The notes under the pieces were generated by a model. The model had not been told where the DNA came from. It ran no database searches and saw nothing but the letters and a program-made list of their open reading frames with translations. Below are positions 17,771 to 27,518 of a DNA stretch of 64,000 bases, one piece after another. The DNA is from Methylorubrum suomiense (GTDB taxonomy: Bacteria; Pseudomonadota; Alphaproteobacteria; Rhizobiales; Beijerinckiaceae). How positions within the stretch are numbered: position 1 is the stretch's first letter; every line of letters begins with the position of its first letter. Location: contig NZ_BPRE01000003.1 of NCBI RefSeq assembly GCF_022179765.1, forward strand, positions 62,001-126,000, written 5' to 3'. The translations under genes were made by a program, and so were the position numbers.

Positions 17771-19117
17771 TCACCGCCCGGCGACGGCCCCCAACGCCCC
17801 CTCGGCGTGGCCCCCGTCCCGGTGGGCGCTGTCCGCGAAGGCGGTGCCGTCGCGGCCGAGCGCCCGTCCGTGGGCGAACAGGGCCTGCATGTAGGGCCGG
17901 TCGAACGGGCGCTCCGAGGTCTGGGTGAAGCGCGGGTCGATCAGGGCCACCTGGAGGTCGAGGCCGGTGCGCTGGGCGTAGGAGCGGGTCAGCGCCAGGG
18001 CCGCGCGGGTCTGCGCCTTGATCGCCGCGGACATGGTGCGGCCGAGCACCGAGAGCACCGAGCGGCCCGCCATCTGGAAGTCCGGCTCCAGCCGGTTGTT
18101 GACCACGAGATAGACCCGCGAGGTCGGCAGGATCAGCCGCGTCTCGCCCGCCACCGCCGCGGCGGGGGCGAGGAAGAACGGCCCCATGGCGCCGCCGTCG
18201 TCGTGCATCTCCTCGAAGGTCTTGTCCCCGCTGCGCGCCGGGATCAGCACCGGCGGGAACACGCCGGGCACGGCGGTCGAGGCCAGCACGATCTCGCGGA
18301 ACAGCTTGAGGGCGCGGGGATCGCCGTTGGCGTTCAGCGTCGCGATCGCGCCCATGTCCCACAGGGTCGGCCGCTCGCTGTCGACCTGGGTGGTGGCGAT
18401 CAGCAGGCGTCGGCCCTTGGCATGCTCGGCCGCCACCGCTTTGAGCAGCGCGGGCGTCACCGAGCGCTCGATCCGCTCCTTGAGCGGCCACGTATCGGTG
18501 AGCGAATCCCGCGTCCCGCCGAACTCGAACACGTCGGCCGCCGAGATCTCGGTGTAGTTCTGCTTGAGGGCCTCGTCGGCCTGGGGCCCGACGAAGGCGA
18601 AGGGAGCGATCAATGCGCCGGTGGAGACGCCGGTGATGACGCCGAAATCCGGACGGTCGCCGCGCTCGCTCCAGCCGGCCAGCAGGCCCGCCGCGAAGGC
18701 GCCGTTCTCCCCGCCCCCCGACAGCACGAGCCAGGGATCGGAGGCCCTGTCGGCCGCCTCGATCAGCGCCGAGAAGGCCGCCGCGTCGTCGCCCGGGATG
18801 CGCACGGAGGCCGGCAGCCCCTCGGGCCGGGCCTTCGCGGCCTCGGCGGCGGTGTAATCCAGCCGCTCCTCGGGCGGCTTCTCCGCCTGTTTCTCGGCCT
18901 GTTTCTCGGGATGGCGCTCGATCATCTTCTTGGCCGACGGCCGCTCGCCCGCGATGGCCGGTGAACCGAAGAGGGACGCGGCGAATCCGTGCGGGCCGAC
19001 GCCCTGCACCGGTCCCACCGCCATGGCGGTGCCGAGCAGGGTGAGGGCGAGCCCCCGGCGCATCCGCCGGGCGGCGGGCCATCCCCGCGATCTAAAGTGT
19101 GAAATCCGTTCCGGCAT
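17771..19117 (-). CDS. Patatin-like phospholipase
   Basis: A 448-residue patatin-family serine hydrolase expected to release fatty acids from lipids. The catalytic parts are all seen: oxyanion motif GGGENGAF, nucleophile motif GVSTG with the Ser, and the DGG motif (HDDGGAMGP) supplying the Asp of the Ser-Asp dyad. An N-terminal signal or membrane anchor (RRGLALTLLGTAMAVG) suggests export or membrane attachment, followed by a charged Glu/Lys/Pro linker (about 50-80). The ATG at 19117 is chosen as the first Met before the signal; the frame continues upstream to 21160 only as an antisense of mcl. Confidence 0.88.
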   Translation of the reverse strand: MPERISHFRSRGWPAARRMRRGLALTLLGTAMAVGPVQGVGPHGFAASLFGSPAIAGERPSAKKMIERHPEKQAEKQAEKPPEERLDYTAAEAAKARPEGLPASVRIPGDDAAAFSALIEAADRASDPWLVLSGGGENGAFAAGLLAGWSERGDRPDFGVITGVSTGALIAPFAFVGPQADEALKQNYTEISAADVFEFGGTRDSLTDTWPLKERIERSVTPALLKAVAAEHAKGRRLLIATTQVDSERPTLWDMGAIATLNANGDPRALKLFREIVLASTAVPGVFPPVLIPARSGDKTFEEMHDDGGAMGPFFLAPAAAVAGETRLILPTSRVYLVVNNRLEPDFQMAGRSVLSVLGRTMSAAIKAQTRAALALTRSYAQRTGLDLQVALIDPRFTQTSERPFDRPYMQALFAHGRALGRDGTAFADSAHRDGGHAEGALGAVAGR

Positions 19118-19597
19118 CGACGCACGTCCCTCGACGGTGTTCGATCTGAGTGGACCCACGCGACGCCCGATCACCGGATGCCCCTCCCCGGCCCGTCGGA
19201 CCGGTAGAAGTTTCGTGAATGCACTCGCCCGCCTCGGCCGGAAAACACGGCTCGGCCCCGACCGTTCCGAGCCGTCTTGTTTCGCCGGGCAAGCAACCCA
19301 CCCGAATCTGCGTCGATCCGGGCGCGGGCGCAGTGCGAAATCACACCCGAATCCTTGGCGAAACCTTTGGCTCTTTAACCGATGATCTTCGCGAACGGGA
19401 ATTTGCGCAATGCTCGAATGCATTCGGTGCAGGGTTGTCCGCGAGATGATTGGATCCGGCGGGTCCATCCTCGGCGTGGCTACCGGGCCTGGACGGTGCG
19501 GCCGGCCGTCGGCCTCCGCCGAAAGCCCGGCTTTACGGCGGGGGGCGGGGTGCTCTAACCGGTTCTCCAGACGCCAAATCCGGAGCGAAGACATCCG
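19118..19597. other. Divergent promoter region, lipase and mcl
   Basis: No gene seen in these 480 bases. Moderately A+T-rich around 19330-19430. A perfect 12-base palindrome CGAATGCATTCG lies at 19415-19426, about 170 bases before the mcl start, and could be a regulator site. Confidence 0.4.
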
Positions 19598-20647
19598 ATG
19601 AAACTGCCCCGCCGCTTCTTCCAGCCGCTCGCCGCGGGTGCGCCCGAGCCGTTCCGGGAATTGCCGATCAAGCTCGAGCGGATGATCCACTTCGTGCCGC
19701 CGCACAACGACAAGGTCCGCGCCCGCGTGCCGGAGCTCGCCAAGACCGTCGACGTGGTGCTCGGCAACCTGGAGGACGCGGTCCCGGCCGATCAGAAGGA
19801 GGCGGCGCGCAAAGGCTTCGTCGAGATGGCCAAGGCCACCGATTTCGCGGCCTCCGGCACCGGCCTGTGGACGCGCATCAATGCGCTCAACTCCCCCTGG
19901 ATCCTCGACGATCTGTTCACCCTCGTCGCCGAAGTCGGCGACAAGCTCGACGTGGTGATGGTGCCGAAGGTCGAGGGCCCCTGGGACATCCACTACATCG
20001 ATCAGCTGCTCGCCCAGCTCGAGGCGCGCCACGGCGTCAAGAAGCCGATCCTCGTCCACGCCATCCTCGAGACGGCGGAAGGCGTCGCCAATGTCGACGC
20101 CATCGCCTGCGCCTCCCCGCGCATGCACGGCATGAGCCTCGGGCCCGCCGACCTCGCGGCCTCGCGCGGCATGAAGACCACCCGCGTCGGCGGCGGGCAT
20201 CCGGACTACAAGGTGCTGTCCGACCCGAAGGGTGACGCCGAGCGCGCCTCCGCCCAGCAGGATCTGTGGCACTACACCATCGCCCGGATGGTCGATGCCT
20301 GCATGGCCAACGGCATCAAGGCGTTCTACGGCCCGTTCGGCGATTTCTCGGATTCGGCGGCCTGCGAGGTCCAGTTCCGCAACGCCTTCCTGATGGGCTG
20401 CGCCGGCGCCTGGACGCTGCATCCGAGCCAGGTGGCGCTCGCCAAGACCGTGTTCGCCCCCGATCCGGACGAGGTGAACTTCGCCTCCCGCATCGTCGAA
20501 GCCATGCCCGACGGGACCGGCGCGGTGATGATCGACGGCAAGATGCAGGACGATGCCACCTGGAAGCAGGCCAAGGTCATCGTCGACCTCGCCCGCCTCG
20601 TCGCCGACAAGGACCCGGACTTGGCCAAGGTCTACAATCTGCCCTGA
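19598..20647 (+). CDS. mcl: L-malyl-CoA/beta-methylmalyl-CoA lyase (Chloroflexus type)
   Basis: A 349-residue CitE-superfamily lyase very similar in length and motifs to the trifunctional malyl-CoA lyase of Chloroflexus: [78 protein letters not shown], and the C-terminal [16 protein letters not shown]. The Glu and Asp of ETAEG and LEDA are the expected magnesium ligands. The reaction is reversible cleavage of malyl-CoA to glyoxylate and acetyl-CoA and of beta-methylmalyl-CoA to glyoxylate and propionyl-CoA, used in the serine cycle and glyoxylate regeneration. GGAG lies 12 bases before the ATG. It is followed by hspQ after 60 bases. Confidence 0.92.
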   Translation: MKLPRRFFQPLAAGAPEPFRELPIKLERMIHFVPPHNDKVRARVPELAKTVDVVLGNLEDAVPADQKEAARKGFVEMAKATDFAASGTGLWTRINALNSPWILDDLFTLVAEVGDKLDVVMVPKVEGPWDIHYIDQLLAQLEARHGVKKPILVHAILETAEGVANVDAIACASPRMHGMSLGPADLAASRGMKTTRVGGGHPDYKVLSDPKGDAERASAQQDLWHYTIARMVDACMANGIKAFYGPFGDFSDSAACEVQFRNAFLMGCAGAWTLHPSQVALAKTVFAPDPDEVNFASRIVEAMPDGTGAVMIDGKMQDDATWKQAKVIVDLARLVADKDPDLAKVYNLP

Positions 20648-20707
20648 TCGTCGCGGAGAATCGGCTTCGCGATGGCAGGAAGCGGGCGCGAGGCCTATCT
20701 GTCGGTC

Positions 20708-21046
20708 ATGACCCAGACCAGCATGAGAACCGCGAAATTCGGCCTCGGTGCGGTGGTCCGGCATCGGATCTACCCGTTCCGGGGCGTGGTGTTCGACGTC
20801 GATCCGGAATTCGCCAACACCGAGGAATGGTGGCTCGCGATTCCGGAGGATGTCCGGCCGCGCAAGGACCAGCCGTTCTACCACCTGCTCGCCGAGAACG
20901 CCGACAGCGAGTACGTCGCCTACGTCTCCGAGCAGAACCTCGTGCCCGACACCTCCGGCGAGGCGCTGCGCCATGCCGGCATCCCCGAGGTGTTCGAGCG
21001 CGACGCCGATGGCGGCTACCGGATGCGGCTCGGCCACGCCAACTGA
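20708..21046 (+). CDS. hspQ: Heat shock protein HspQ
   Basis: A 112-residue HspQ, a small hemimethylated-DNA-binding-fold protein and, in enterobacteria, a specificity factor for Lon protease. Family features are seen: KFGLGAVVRHRIYPFRGVVFDVDPEF, WWLAIP, RKDQPFYHLLAEN, YVAYVSEQNLV. The ATG at 20708 gives the usual N-terminus; an upstream ATG at 20672 would add 12 atypical residues. It sits downstream of mcl on the same strand and may be co-transcribed. Confidence 0.9.
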   Translation: MTQTSMRTAKFGLGAVVRHRIYPFRGVVFDVDPEFANTEEWWLAIPEDVRPRKDQPFYHLLAENADSEYVAYVSEQNLVPDTSGEALRHAGIPEVFERDADGGYRMRLGHAN

Positions 21047-21142
21047 GCGGCGACCGAATTCCACCCCCGAATCCAGCAGGGTGACGCGCGTCCGGCGGTG
21101 AATCCGGCTGTCCGGGCATGCCGGTACTGTCTTCGGGCGGGC

Positions 21143-21170
21143 CGGGGAACGGTTTTTCAAACGTTCCCCG
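21143..21170. terminator. Hairpin after hspQ
   Basis: A perfect 9-bp stem CGGGGAACG / CGTTCCCCG with a 10-base T/A-rich loop, about 95 bases after hspQ and 40 before the next gene. There is no following T-run, so it may be a transcript-end hairpin or a regulatory stem for the GGDEF gene. Confidence 0.45.
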
Positions 21171-21210
21171 CTAGGCGAGCGCGGGATATCACCGTTGCCT
21201 GAAGAGCCCG

Positions 21211-22479
21211 ATGCCGATCGATGCGCTCACCATGCTGTTCATGACGCTGGGCATCGCGGCGGTCGCCGCGGTGTTCCTGGCCGTGGAATGGCGCGCGCTG
21301 CGCAACCCCGCCTTGCTGTTCTGGAGTGCGGGCTTCGCCACCATCGTCCTCGGCTGCTCGATTTCGCCCCTGCGCTCGACCTCGTTCCTCCTCGGGGTCT
21401 GGTTCGCCAACGGACTTCTCGTCTGCGCCCACCTCCTGTTCCTCGCCGGCGCGACGCGCTTCGCGGGGCGGCGGACCGGGCCGCTGCCCTGGGCCCTGCT
21501 CCTGCCCTGGGGCACCCTGCTGCTCCTGCCCGAAACCATCGACCGCACGCCGGCCTTCGCCGTCGCCAATGCGGGGCTCGTGGCGACCGCCTCGCTCGCC
21601 ACCGCGCACCGCCTCCTGTCGCGGGCCCAGGCCTTCCCCGACCGGACGAGCGCGTCGGATGCGCTGGGCGCGGTCTTCCTCGTCCATGGCGGCTTCTACG
21701 TGCTGAAGGCGGGGCTTGCCCTCGTGCCCGGCGCCTTCGTCAGCCTCGTCGGCTTCAAGGGCGTGATGATCCAGATCTCCCTGTTCGAGGGCGTTCTGGT
21801 GGTGGTGCTCCTCGCCCTGCTGATGGCGGCCTCGGCCCGGCGGCGTCGGGAGGAGGAGATGGCGGCGCTCGCCGAGCGCGATCCCCTCAGCGGGGCCTTC
21901 AACCGCCGGGCCTTCGAGAGTCGGGCGGATGCCGCCCTGCGCGGGGCCGGGACGCGGCCGGGCGCCCTGCTGCTCCTCGACATCGACCGCTTCAAGGGCG
22001 TCAATGACGGCTTCGGCCATCTCGTCGGCGACCGCCTCCTCGTCGCGCTGACGGGGGTGCTGAGTGAGACCCTGCCCCGGGCGGCGGTGCTGGGCCGGCT
22101 CGGTGGGGACGAGTTCGCCATCCTCGTCCCCGACGTCGCGCCGAGGGACGTGCAGGATCTCGGGGATGCGGTCCGTGCCCGCTTCGCCGCCAGGGGCGCC
22201 GCGATGCCGGATTGTCCGGTGCGGGCGAGTGTCAGCATCGGTGCCGCCCTGTTCGCAACGGGCGCGCTCGCGCGGGCGTCCGGCCTCGCCGCCCTCGTGG
22301 CCTGCGCCGACGCTGCCCTCTACGAGGCCAAAAGCCGGGGCCGCGACCGGCTCTGCCCGCGCGACTTCGGACCGCTCGCGCCCGACGACCTATCGAGAGG
22401 GATCGTCCCTCAGGCGGGACGCCGGTCGGAGCCGCGCGAGGCGTCCGGGCCCCTGCCCCGGACCTGCGAGAGGGCCTAG
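21211..22479 (+). CDS. Membrane-bound diguanylate cyclase (GGDEF)
   Basis: A 422-residue protein with six or seven hydrophobic helices in residues 5-205, a charged linker (SARRRREEEMAALAERDPLSGAFNRR) and a GGDEF domain with intact motif near residue 298 (GRLGGDEFAIL). No RxxD inhibitory site. Probably makes c-di-GMP. Its TAG stop codon (22477-22479) is also the first three bases of a dispersed palindromic repeat. Confidence 0.88.
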   Translation: MPIDALTMLFMTLGIAAVAAVFLAVEWRALRNPALLFWSAGFATIVLGCSISPLRSTSFLLGVWFANGLLVCAHLLFLAGATRFAGRRTGPLPWALLLPWGTLLLLPETIDRTPAFAVANAGLVATASLATAHRLLSRAQAFPDRTSASDALGAVFLVHGGFYVLKAGLALVPGAFVSLVGFKGVMIQISLFEGVLVVVLLALLMAASARRRREEEMAALAERDPLSGAFNRRAFESRADAALRGAGTRPGALLLLDIDRFKGVNDGFGHLVGDRLLVALTGVLSETLPRAAVLGRLGGDEFAILVPDVAPRDVQDLGDAVRARFAARGAAMPDCPVRASVSIGAALFATGALARASGLAALVACADAALYEAKSRGRDRLCPRDFGPLAPDDLSRGIVPQAGRRSEPREASGPLPRTCERA

Positions 22480-22567
22480 AGCATCGGCCCGAAAGGTGGG
22501 AGCCGGCTTTCGGAAAAGCCGATGCGTCACAATAACCTAGAGCATCGGCCCGAAAGGTGGGAGCCGG
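22477..22567 (+). repeat. Short dispersed palindromic repeat: one full copy and one half copy
   Basis: The full copy (22477-22525) begins TAGAGCATCGGCCCG and folds on itself: GCATCGGC pairs with GCCGATGC, and inside it CCGAAAG pairs with CTTTCGG. The half copy (22538-22567) repeats the first 30 bases exactly. Related copies lie at 46965-47016, 56795-56812 plus 59578-59606 (split), and degenerate ones near 733, 52041 and 62566. This is a REP-like family. Confidence 0.8.
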
Positions 22568-22576
22568 TGCGCGGCG

Positions 22577-22732
22577 TCAGCTGCCCTTCCGCGGCGGGCG
22601 CGGCGCCTTCGGCTTCAACCGTTCCACGATCCGCTCGATGGCGCGCTCGACGGCCGATTGCTCCGGGCGGGGCGGCTCGTCCTCCCCGTCCCGCGTTGGT
22701 CTGGTCCGGCTCGGGTCGCGGCGCTTCGGCAT
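22577..22732 (-). CDS. Small basic protein (51 aa)
   Basis: An open frame from ATG 22732 to TGA at 22577. The product is Arg/Lys/Pro-rich (starts MPKRRDPSRTRPTRDGED) with a short helix ERAIERIVERL near residues 29-39. Third codon positions are almost all G or C, as in genuine genes here, but no clear ribosome site is seen. No function is recognised. It is convergent with the GGDEF gene, with the palindromic repeat between them. Confidence 0.45.
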   Translation of the reverse strand: MPKRRDPSRTRPTRDGEDEPPRPEQSAVERAIERIVERLKPKAPRPPRKGS

Positions 22733-22803
22733 GAGCCAAGGCTAGACGGCGTCACACCTCGATCGCCAGCGCCCTTTACGCCCCGCGCACCGCCCAAAAC
22801 GGA

Positions 22804-22818
22804 TTTTCCTCAGGAAAA
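22804..22818. promoter_or_regulatory. Dyad TTTTCCT-C-AGGAAAA
   Basis: A perfect 7-bp inverted repeat with a single-base spacer in an A+T-rich stretch, about 70 bases upstream of the small basic gene. Possible operator. Confidence 0.3.
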
Positions 22819-22977
22819 GACCTGCTCATATTTGGAATTATGCTCAATAAACCGTGGCGATGACGAGTTTTCATGCCTCGCCGATCGGCTCTGCTGGTCA
22901 GAGTGAGCGAGCGGTCAAGGCGTTGCAAGCTGTGGCCGGACGGGATCCGGTGATGCGCGGATCCTGGGATGAAGGGA

Positions 22978-23388
22978 TCACCGGATCCGGCGATCCCGGA
23001 ACGGCCAGTCGATCACCCGGCTCGCGTAGAGCGCCCACCACACCATGACCGGTTGAAAGGCCAAGCGGGGTCCGTGGTACCACCATGTGTCCGGGATCGG
23101 CGGCACGGAGATGCCCTCGACCGCGTGCTTGATGTTGGCCGGGAACACGCAGACCGCGTAGAGCGCGAGGCCGATCCCCGCCGCCCGCCGCAGCCGGCGC
23201 GTCATGAGCGCCAACGCCGCCGCGATCTCGCACAGGCCTGTGCCGATCACCACGAGGCGCGGCTGCGGGACCCAGTCCGGCATGATCGGCAGGAACTGGT
23301 CGGTGGCGACGAGATGCACCGCGCCGATGAATCCGTAGAGGCCGATCAGGCCGTAGCGCAGCAGGCGGCGGTCGTCCCCGTCGGTCAT
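22978..23388 (-). CDS. DoxX-like small membrane protein
   Basis: A 136-residue integral membrane protein with four hydrophobic helices (about 10-32, 43-62, 68-85, 105-122), in the DoxX/MauE superfamily style: FIGAVHLVATDQFLPIMPDWVP, GLCEIAAALALM, NIKHAVEG. Function in this family is poorly known; links to thiol or oxidative stress are reported for some members. It lies 12 bases after a small hydrophilic gene on the same strand. Confidence 0.78.
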   Translation of the reverse strand: MTDGDDRRLLRYGLIGLYGFIGAVHLVATDQFLPIMPDWVPQPRLVVIGTGLCEIAAALALMTRRLRRAAGIGLALYAVCVFPANIKHAVEGISVPPIPDTWWYHGPRLAFQPVMVWWALYASRVIDWPFRDRRIR

Positions 23389-23400
23389 GGCCGGGCGGGA

Positions 23401-23586
23401 TCAGGCGGAGCGGTCGGGCTTCGGGGGCTCGGGCGTCTCCCCCGCGGGCGATGACCCGCGGGCGGCCTCTTCGGCCTCGGTCCCGGCGCGCTCCATCGGC
23501 CCCGGCTGGGATGTGATGCGGCCCGTCACCGGATCCTTGGGCGAGACCGCGGCCTCGTTGGTCTGGTCCCGCTGCTCGTCGGCCAT
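23401..23586 (-). CDS. Small hydrophilic hypothetical protein
   Basis: A 61-residue, highly polar protein starting MADEQRDQTNEAAV, rich in Pro, Glu, Ser and Gly, probably disordered. The ATG at 23586 is chosen over the longer frame start at 23679, which adds arginine-rich text. It probably shares a transcript with the DoxX-like gene. No function is recognised. Confidence 0.5.
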   Translation of the reverse strand: MADEQRDQTNEAAVSPKDPVTGRITSQPGPMERAGTEAEEAARGSSPAGETPEPPKPDRSA

Positions 23587-23704
23587 GCGCGTCCCCGTCC
23601 GGTTGTTGGTCCAGTCGGAGAACGCGTCTCGGCCAAAGGCGGTTCGCTGCGCCCGCCCCGGAAGGGACCGGCCCGGCAATCCGGGATCTCTCCGGACCGA
23701 TGCG

Positions 23705-25051
23705 TCAGACCACGATGCCGTGCAGGTCGTGGGCCTCGGCGCGCTCGATCTTCACGGTGACGATGTCGCCCGGCCGCACCGGACGACGGGAGGCGACGTG
23801 GACCGTGCCGTCGATCTCCGGCGCGTCGGATTTCGAGCGCCCGCGCGCCACGGTCGGGCCGGTCTCGTCAATGATGACGGGGATGCGCTTGCCGACCTTC
23901 GCCCGCTGGAGCCGGAGCGAGACCGTTTCCTGGGCGGCCATGAAGCGGCGCTTGCGCTCGGCCTTGACCTCCGGCGGCACGGCCGCGCCGAGATCGTTGG
24001 CGGTCGCGCCCTTCACCGGCTCGTACTCGAAGCAGCCGACCCGCTCGAGCCGGGCCTCCTTGATCCACTCCAAGAGTTCCTCGAACTCCTCGTCGGTCTC
24101 CCCGGGGAAGCCGACGATGAAGGTCGAGCGGATGGCGAGGTCCGGGCAGGTCTCGCGCCAGCGCCGGATGCGCTCCAACTGGCGCTCTTGGTTGCCCGGC
24201 CGGCGCATCCGTTTGAGCACCGAGGGGCTCGCGTGCTGGAGCGGCATGTCGAGATACGGGAGGACCTTGCCCTCGGCCATCAGCGGGATGACCTCGTCGA
24301 CATGCGGGTAGGGGTAGACGTAGTGCAGCCGCACCCAGGCCCCGAGCTCCCCGAGTTCCTTGGCGAGGTCGTAGAAGCGGGCCCGCACCTCGCGGTCCTG
24401 CCAGCGGCTCGTAGCGTAGCGGGTGTCGAGCCCGTAGGCCGAGGTGTCCTGCGAGACGACCAGGAGTTCCTTCACGCCGGCTTTGACCAGCTTCTCGGCC
24501 TCGCGCAGCACGTCCGCCGCGGGGCGGCTGACGAGATCGCCGCGCAGCGACGGGATGATGCAGAAGCTGCAGCGATTGTTGCAGCCCTCCGAGATCTTCA
24601 GATAGGCGTAGTGGCGCGGCGTCAGCTTGACGCCCTGCGGCGGGATCAGGTCGAGGAACGGGTCGTGGGCCGGCGGCACCGCCTCGTGGACGGCCGCCAC
24701 CACCGATTCGTAGGCCTGCGGACCGGTAACCGCGAGCAGGTTCGGGTACTTTTCGCGGATCTCCTCCGGCTGCGCGCCCATGCAGCCCGTCACGATCACC
24801 CGGCCGTTCTCGGCCATGGCCTCGCCGATCGCGTGGAGCGACTCCGCCTTGGCCGAATCGAGGAAGCCGCAGGTGTTGACGATGACGACGTCCGCCCCGT
24901 CGTGGCGGCGCGACAGCTCGTAGCCCTCGGCGCGCAGATGGGTGAGGATGCGCTCGGAATCGACCAAGGCCTTGGGGCAGCCCAGCGACACGAACGAGAT
25001 CCGCGGCGCGGCGGCGCCCTTGGTGTCCGAGGGGGAGGCGGTGGCGGTCAT
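23705..25051 (-). CDS. rimO: Ribosomal protein S12 methylthiotransferase RimO
   Basis: A 448-residue radical-SAM methylthiotransferase that modifies an Asp of ribosomal protein S12. The N-terminal UPF0004 domain has the three auxiliary-cluster cysteines (C25, C61, C90). The radical-SAM cluster motif CNNRCSFC supplies C157, C161 and C164. A C-terminal TRAM domain follows ([18 protein letters not shown] ... PGDIVTVKI). [10 protein letters not shown] and [15 protein letters not shown] are typical. Full-length. Confidence 0.95.
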   Translation of the reverse strand: MTATASPSDTKGAAAPRISFVSLGCPKALVDSERILTHLRAEGYELSRRHDGADVVIVNTCGFLDSAKAESLHAIGEAMAENGRVIVTGCMGAQPEEIREKYPNLLAVTGPQAYESVVAAVHEAVPPAHDPFLDLIPPQGVKLTPRHYAYLKISEGCNNRCSFCIIPSLRGDLVSRPAADVLREAEKLVKAGVKELLVVSQDTSAYGLDTRYATSRWQDREVRARFYDLAKELGELGAWVRLHYVYPYPHVDEVIPLMAEGKVLPYLDMPLQHASPSVLKRMRRPGNQERQLERIRRWRETCPDLAIRSTFIVGFPGETDEEFEELLEWIKEARLERVGCFEYEPVKGATANDLGAAVPPEVKAERKRRFMAAQETVSLRLQRAKVGKRIPVIIDETGPTVARGRSKSDAPEIDGTVHVASRRPVRPGDIVTVKIERAEAHDLHGIVV

Positions 25052-25509
25052 GACGGCTCGTCGTGGGCGGCGCCTCGCTGGGAGGGCCCGGGCATGTCGC
25101 GAAAATGGCGGTGAGGGCGCCGATATAGCCGCATTGGGGCGCAGTTGCGAGCGGAGCCGTACGGGATGCGGGAGGCCGCCGCGGTTCCCCCGCCGTTCTG
25201 TCGGTGCCGCCTCGCAATGACGCAGCGGACGCCCCTCACCGTGATCGCGGCACTACGCCGGAGCCATCCGGGCCGTCCACTTCACTTCGTGAATCGGTAT
25301 TGACAAGCAATGATATGAGCTTGTGACGATTTCTTCATCCAAGACGTTGGCCGTCGGTGAGGCGGGGCGCATACCTCTCCCGCAGGCCCGGAACATGCGA
25401 GGCGATTGACGGCACGCCGTCGGACGCCCTTGGGTGGGGACGGCGCCGTCGCGACGCACGCCGAGGCGCGATCCGAGGCGCCATCTTTGGCATGACACCC
25501 TAGAAGACG
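25052..25509. other. Intergenic region
   Basis: No gene is supported in these 458 bases between divergent rimO and pabB. The middle (25275-25340) is A+T-richer and contains the small dyad TTCAC-TTC-GTGAA at about 25281-25293. Promoters of both genes are presumably here. Confidence 0.4.
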
Positions 25510-26895
25510 ATGGTCTGGACCCGCGCGATTCCCTTCCTCGACCCGGTCGCGGCGGCTGCCCGCCTCGCCCGGCTGCCCGGACTCGCCTTCCTCGACAGTG
25601 CCATGCACCACGACACGCTCGGCCGCGTCTCGGTGCTGGCCGCCGACCCGTTCGGCCGCTTCCGTTTCCGCGAGGGCCGCGCCACCCTCGACGGGCAGGC
25701 CGTGCCGGGCGCGCCGCTCGAGGCCCTGCGGGCCTGCCTCGCGCCCTACCGGCTCGCCCCCCAGCCGGACCTGCCGGCCTTTCCCGGCGCTGCGATCGGC
25801 TATTTCGCCTACGATCTCGGCGCGAGCCTGGAGCGGGTCGTCCCGCCCGCCCGCCGGGCCGGGCTGACCGACGACATCGCCTTCAACCTCTACGACACGC
25901 TGCTCGCGGTGGATCACGGCAGCGGCACCTGCCTCCTGATCGCCACGGGTTTCCCGGAGACCGACCCCGGGGCCCGGCGCGCCCGCGCGGAAAAGCGGCT
26001 CGACGCCTTCGCCGCCCTGCTGGCCGAGCCCGCCGAGACAGCGCCCGACAGGGCTGCGCCCAAGCTCGCATGGCGCACGAACCTATCGCGAGAAGCCTAT
26101 GAAAAGGCTGTCGAAACCGTCAAGAATTACATCCGCGCGGGCGACATCTATCAGGCCAACATCGCCCAGCGCTTCGTCGCCGACCTGCCGCCCGGCTTCG
26201 ATCCCTTCGCCTTTTACCGCCGCCTGCGCGCGACCAACCCCGCCACCTTCGGGGCCTATCTCGATGTCGACGGTCTGACGGTCGCGTCCTCCTCGCCGGA
26301 GCGCTTCCTGAAGCTGCAGGGGCGCGCGGTCGAGACGCGGCCGATCAAGGGTACGGTGCGGCGCGATCCCGATCCCGCCCGCGACGCCGAGGTCGCCGCC
26401 GCGCTCCAGGCCAATCCGAAGGAGCGGGCCGAGAACATCATGATCGTCGACCTGCTGCGCAACGACCTGTCGCGGGTCTGCGAGGCCGGAAGCGTGCGGG
26501 TGCCGGTCCTGTGCGGGCTGGAATCCTATGCCGGCATCCACCATCTCGTCTCGGTGGTCACCGGCACGCTCCGCGAGGAGGCCGACGCCCTCGACCTCAT
26601 CCAGAAGACCTTTCCCGGCGGCTCGATCACCGGCGCGCCGAAGCTCAGGGCCATGGACATCATCACCGAGATCGAGGGCGACGCGCGGGAGCTCTATTGC
26701 GGGGCGATCGGGGCCCTCGGCTTCGACGGGTCGCTCGACACGTCGATCGCGATCCGCACCGTGTTCATGGACGATGCCCAGGCCGTGCTCCAGGCCGGCG
26801 GCGGCGTGACGCTCCTGTCCGAACCCGGTCCCGAATACGAGGAGACGCTGACCAAGGCCGCCCGGGTCTTCGCCGCGTTCGAGGAGGCCCCGTGA
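25510..26895 (+). CDS. pabB: Aminodeoxychorismate synthase component I
   Basis: A 461-residue chorismate-binding enzyme that adds ammonia from PabA to chorismate, giving 4-amino-4-deoxychorismate for folate synthesis. The PabB-type catalytic Lys is present in RPIKGT (K280), with SSSPERFL, AENIMIVDLLRNDLSRV and FPGGSITGAPKLRAM, the usual chorismate-site signatures. The RPIKGT motif separates it from anthranilate synthase TrpE, which has no such Lys. First gene of pabB-pabA-pabC; its TGA overlaps the pabA GTG by 4 bases. Confidence 0.93.
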   Translation: MVWTRAIPFLDPVAAAARLARLPGLAFLDSAMHHDTLGRVSVLAADPFGRFRFREGRATLDGQAVPGAPLEALRACLAPYRLAPQPDLPAFPGAAIGYFAYDLGASLERVVPPARRAGLTDDIAFNLYDTLLAVDHGSGTCLLIATGFPETDPGARRARAEKRLDAFAALLAEPAETAPDRAAPKLAWRTNLSREAYEKAVETVKNYIRAGDIYQANIAQRFVADLPPGFDPFAFYRRLRATNPATFGAYLDVDGLTVASSSPERFLKLQGRAVETRPIKGTVRRDPDPARDAEVAAALQANPKERAENIMIVDLLRNDLSRVCEAGSVRVPVLCGLESYAGIHHLVSVVTGTLREEADALDLIQKTFPGGSITGAPKLRAMDIITEIEGDARELYCGAIGALGFDGSLDTSIAIRTVFMDDAQAVLQAGGGVTLLSEPGPEYEETLTKAARVFAAFEEAP

Positions 26896-27518
26896 TCCTC
26901 GTCGTCGACAATTACGATTCCTTCGTCTTCAACGTCGTGCGCTACTTCGAGGAGCTCGGCGAGACGGTCGACGTCGTGCGCAACGACGCCCTCGACGTCT
27001 CGGGCATCCGCGCCCGCGCCCCCGAGGCCGTGGTGATCTCGCCGGGACCCTGTACCCCGGCGGAGGCCGGGGTCAGCCTGCCGGCGATCCGCGAATTGTC
27101 CGGCGAAGTGCCGATCCTCGGCGTGTGCCTCGGCCATCAGGCGATCGGCGCGGCCTTCGGCGGACGGGTCGAGCGGGCCGGGCGCCCGCTCCACGGGCAG
27201 GCCACGCCGATCCGGCACGGCGGGGAGGGCCTGTTCGCGGGCCTGCCGCAGCCGATGCAGGTCGGGCGCTATCATTCGCTGATCGTGACGCCGACCCCGG
27301 AGATGGAGCGGCAGCTGTCCGTCGATGCCGTCTCGTCGGAGGGCGAGGTGATGGCCCTGTCGCATCGGGCGCACCCGACCTGGGGCATCCAGTTCCATCC
27401 GGAATCGGTGCTGACCGAGAACGGCCACGCGCTGTTCGCCAATTTCCTGAACGGCGCCCGCGCGTGGCGGGCGGGGCAGGGCCGGCCGCGCACCAGGGTG
27501 GCCGATGCTGTGGTGTGA
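26892..27518 (+). CDS. pabA: Aminodeoxychorismate synthase glutamine amidotransferase
   Basis: A 208-residue class I glutamine amidotransferase that feeds ammonia to PabB. The catalytic triad is visible: Cys79 in GVCLGHQ, and His169 and Glu171 in HPES; DNYDSFVFN and ISPGPCTP are typical. Start is a GTG overlapping the pabB stop (GTGA), which indicates translational coupling. The 3' end overlaps pabC by 14 bases. Confidence 0.93.
   Translation: MILVVDNYDSFVFNVVRYFEELGETVDVVRNDALDVSGIRARAPEAVVISPGPCTPAEAGVSLPAIRELSGEVPILGVCLGHQAIGAAFGGRVERAGRPLHGQATPIRHGGEGLFAGLPQPMQVGRYHSLIVTPTPEMERQLSVDAVSSEGEVMALSHRAHPTWGIQFHPESVLTENGHALFANFLNGARAWRAGQGRPRTRVADAVV

Noticed and set aside
17771..21160. An 1129-codon open frame on the minus strand covering the lipase and the antisense of mcl and hspQ
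   Set aside because: Only the part from 19117 downwards has lipase motifs and a signal peptide. The upstream part is antisense to two well-supported genes, a common effect of high G+C content.
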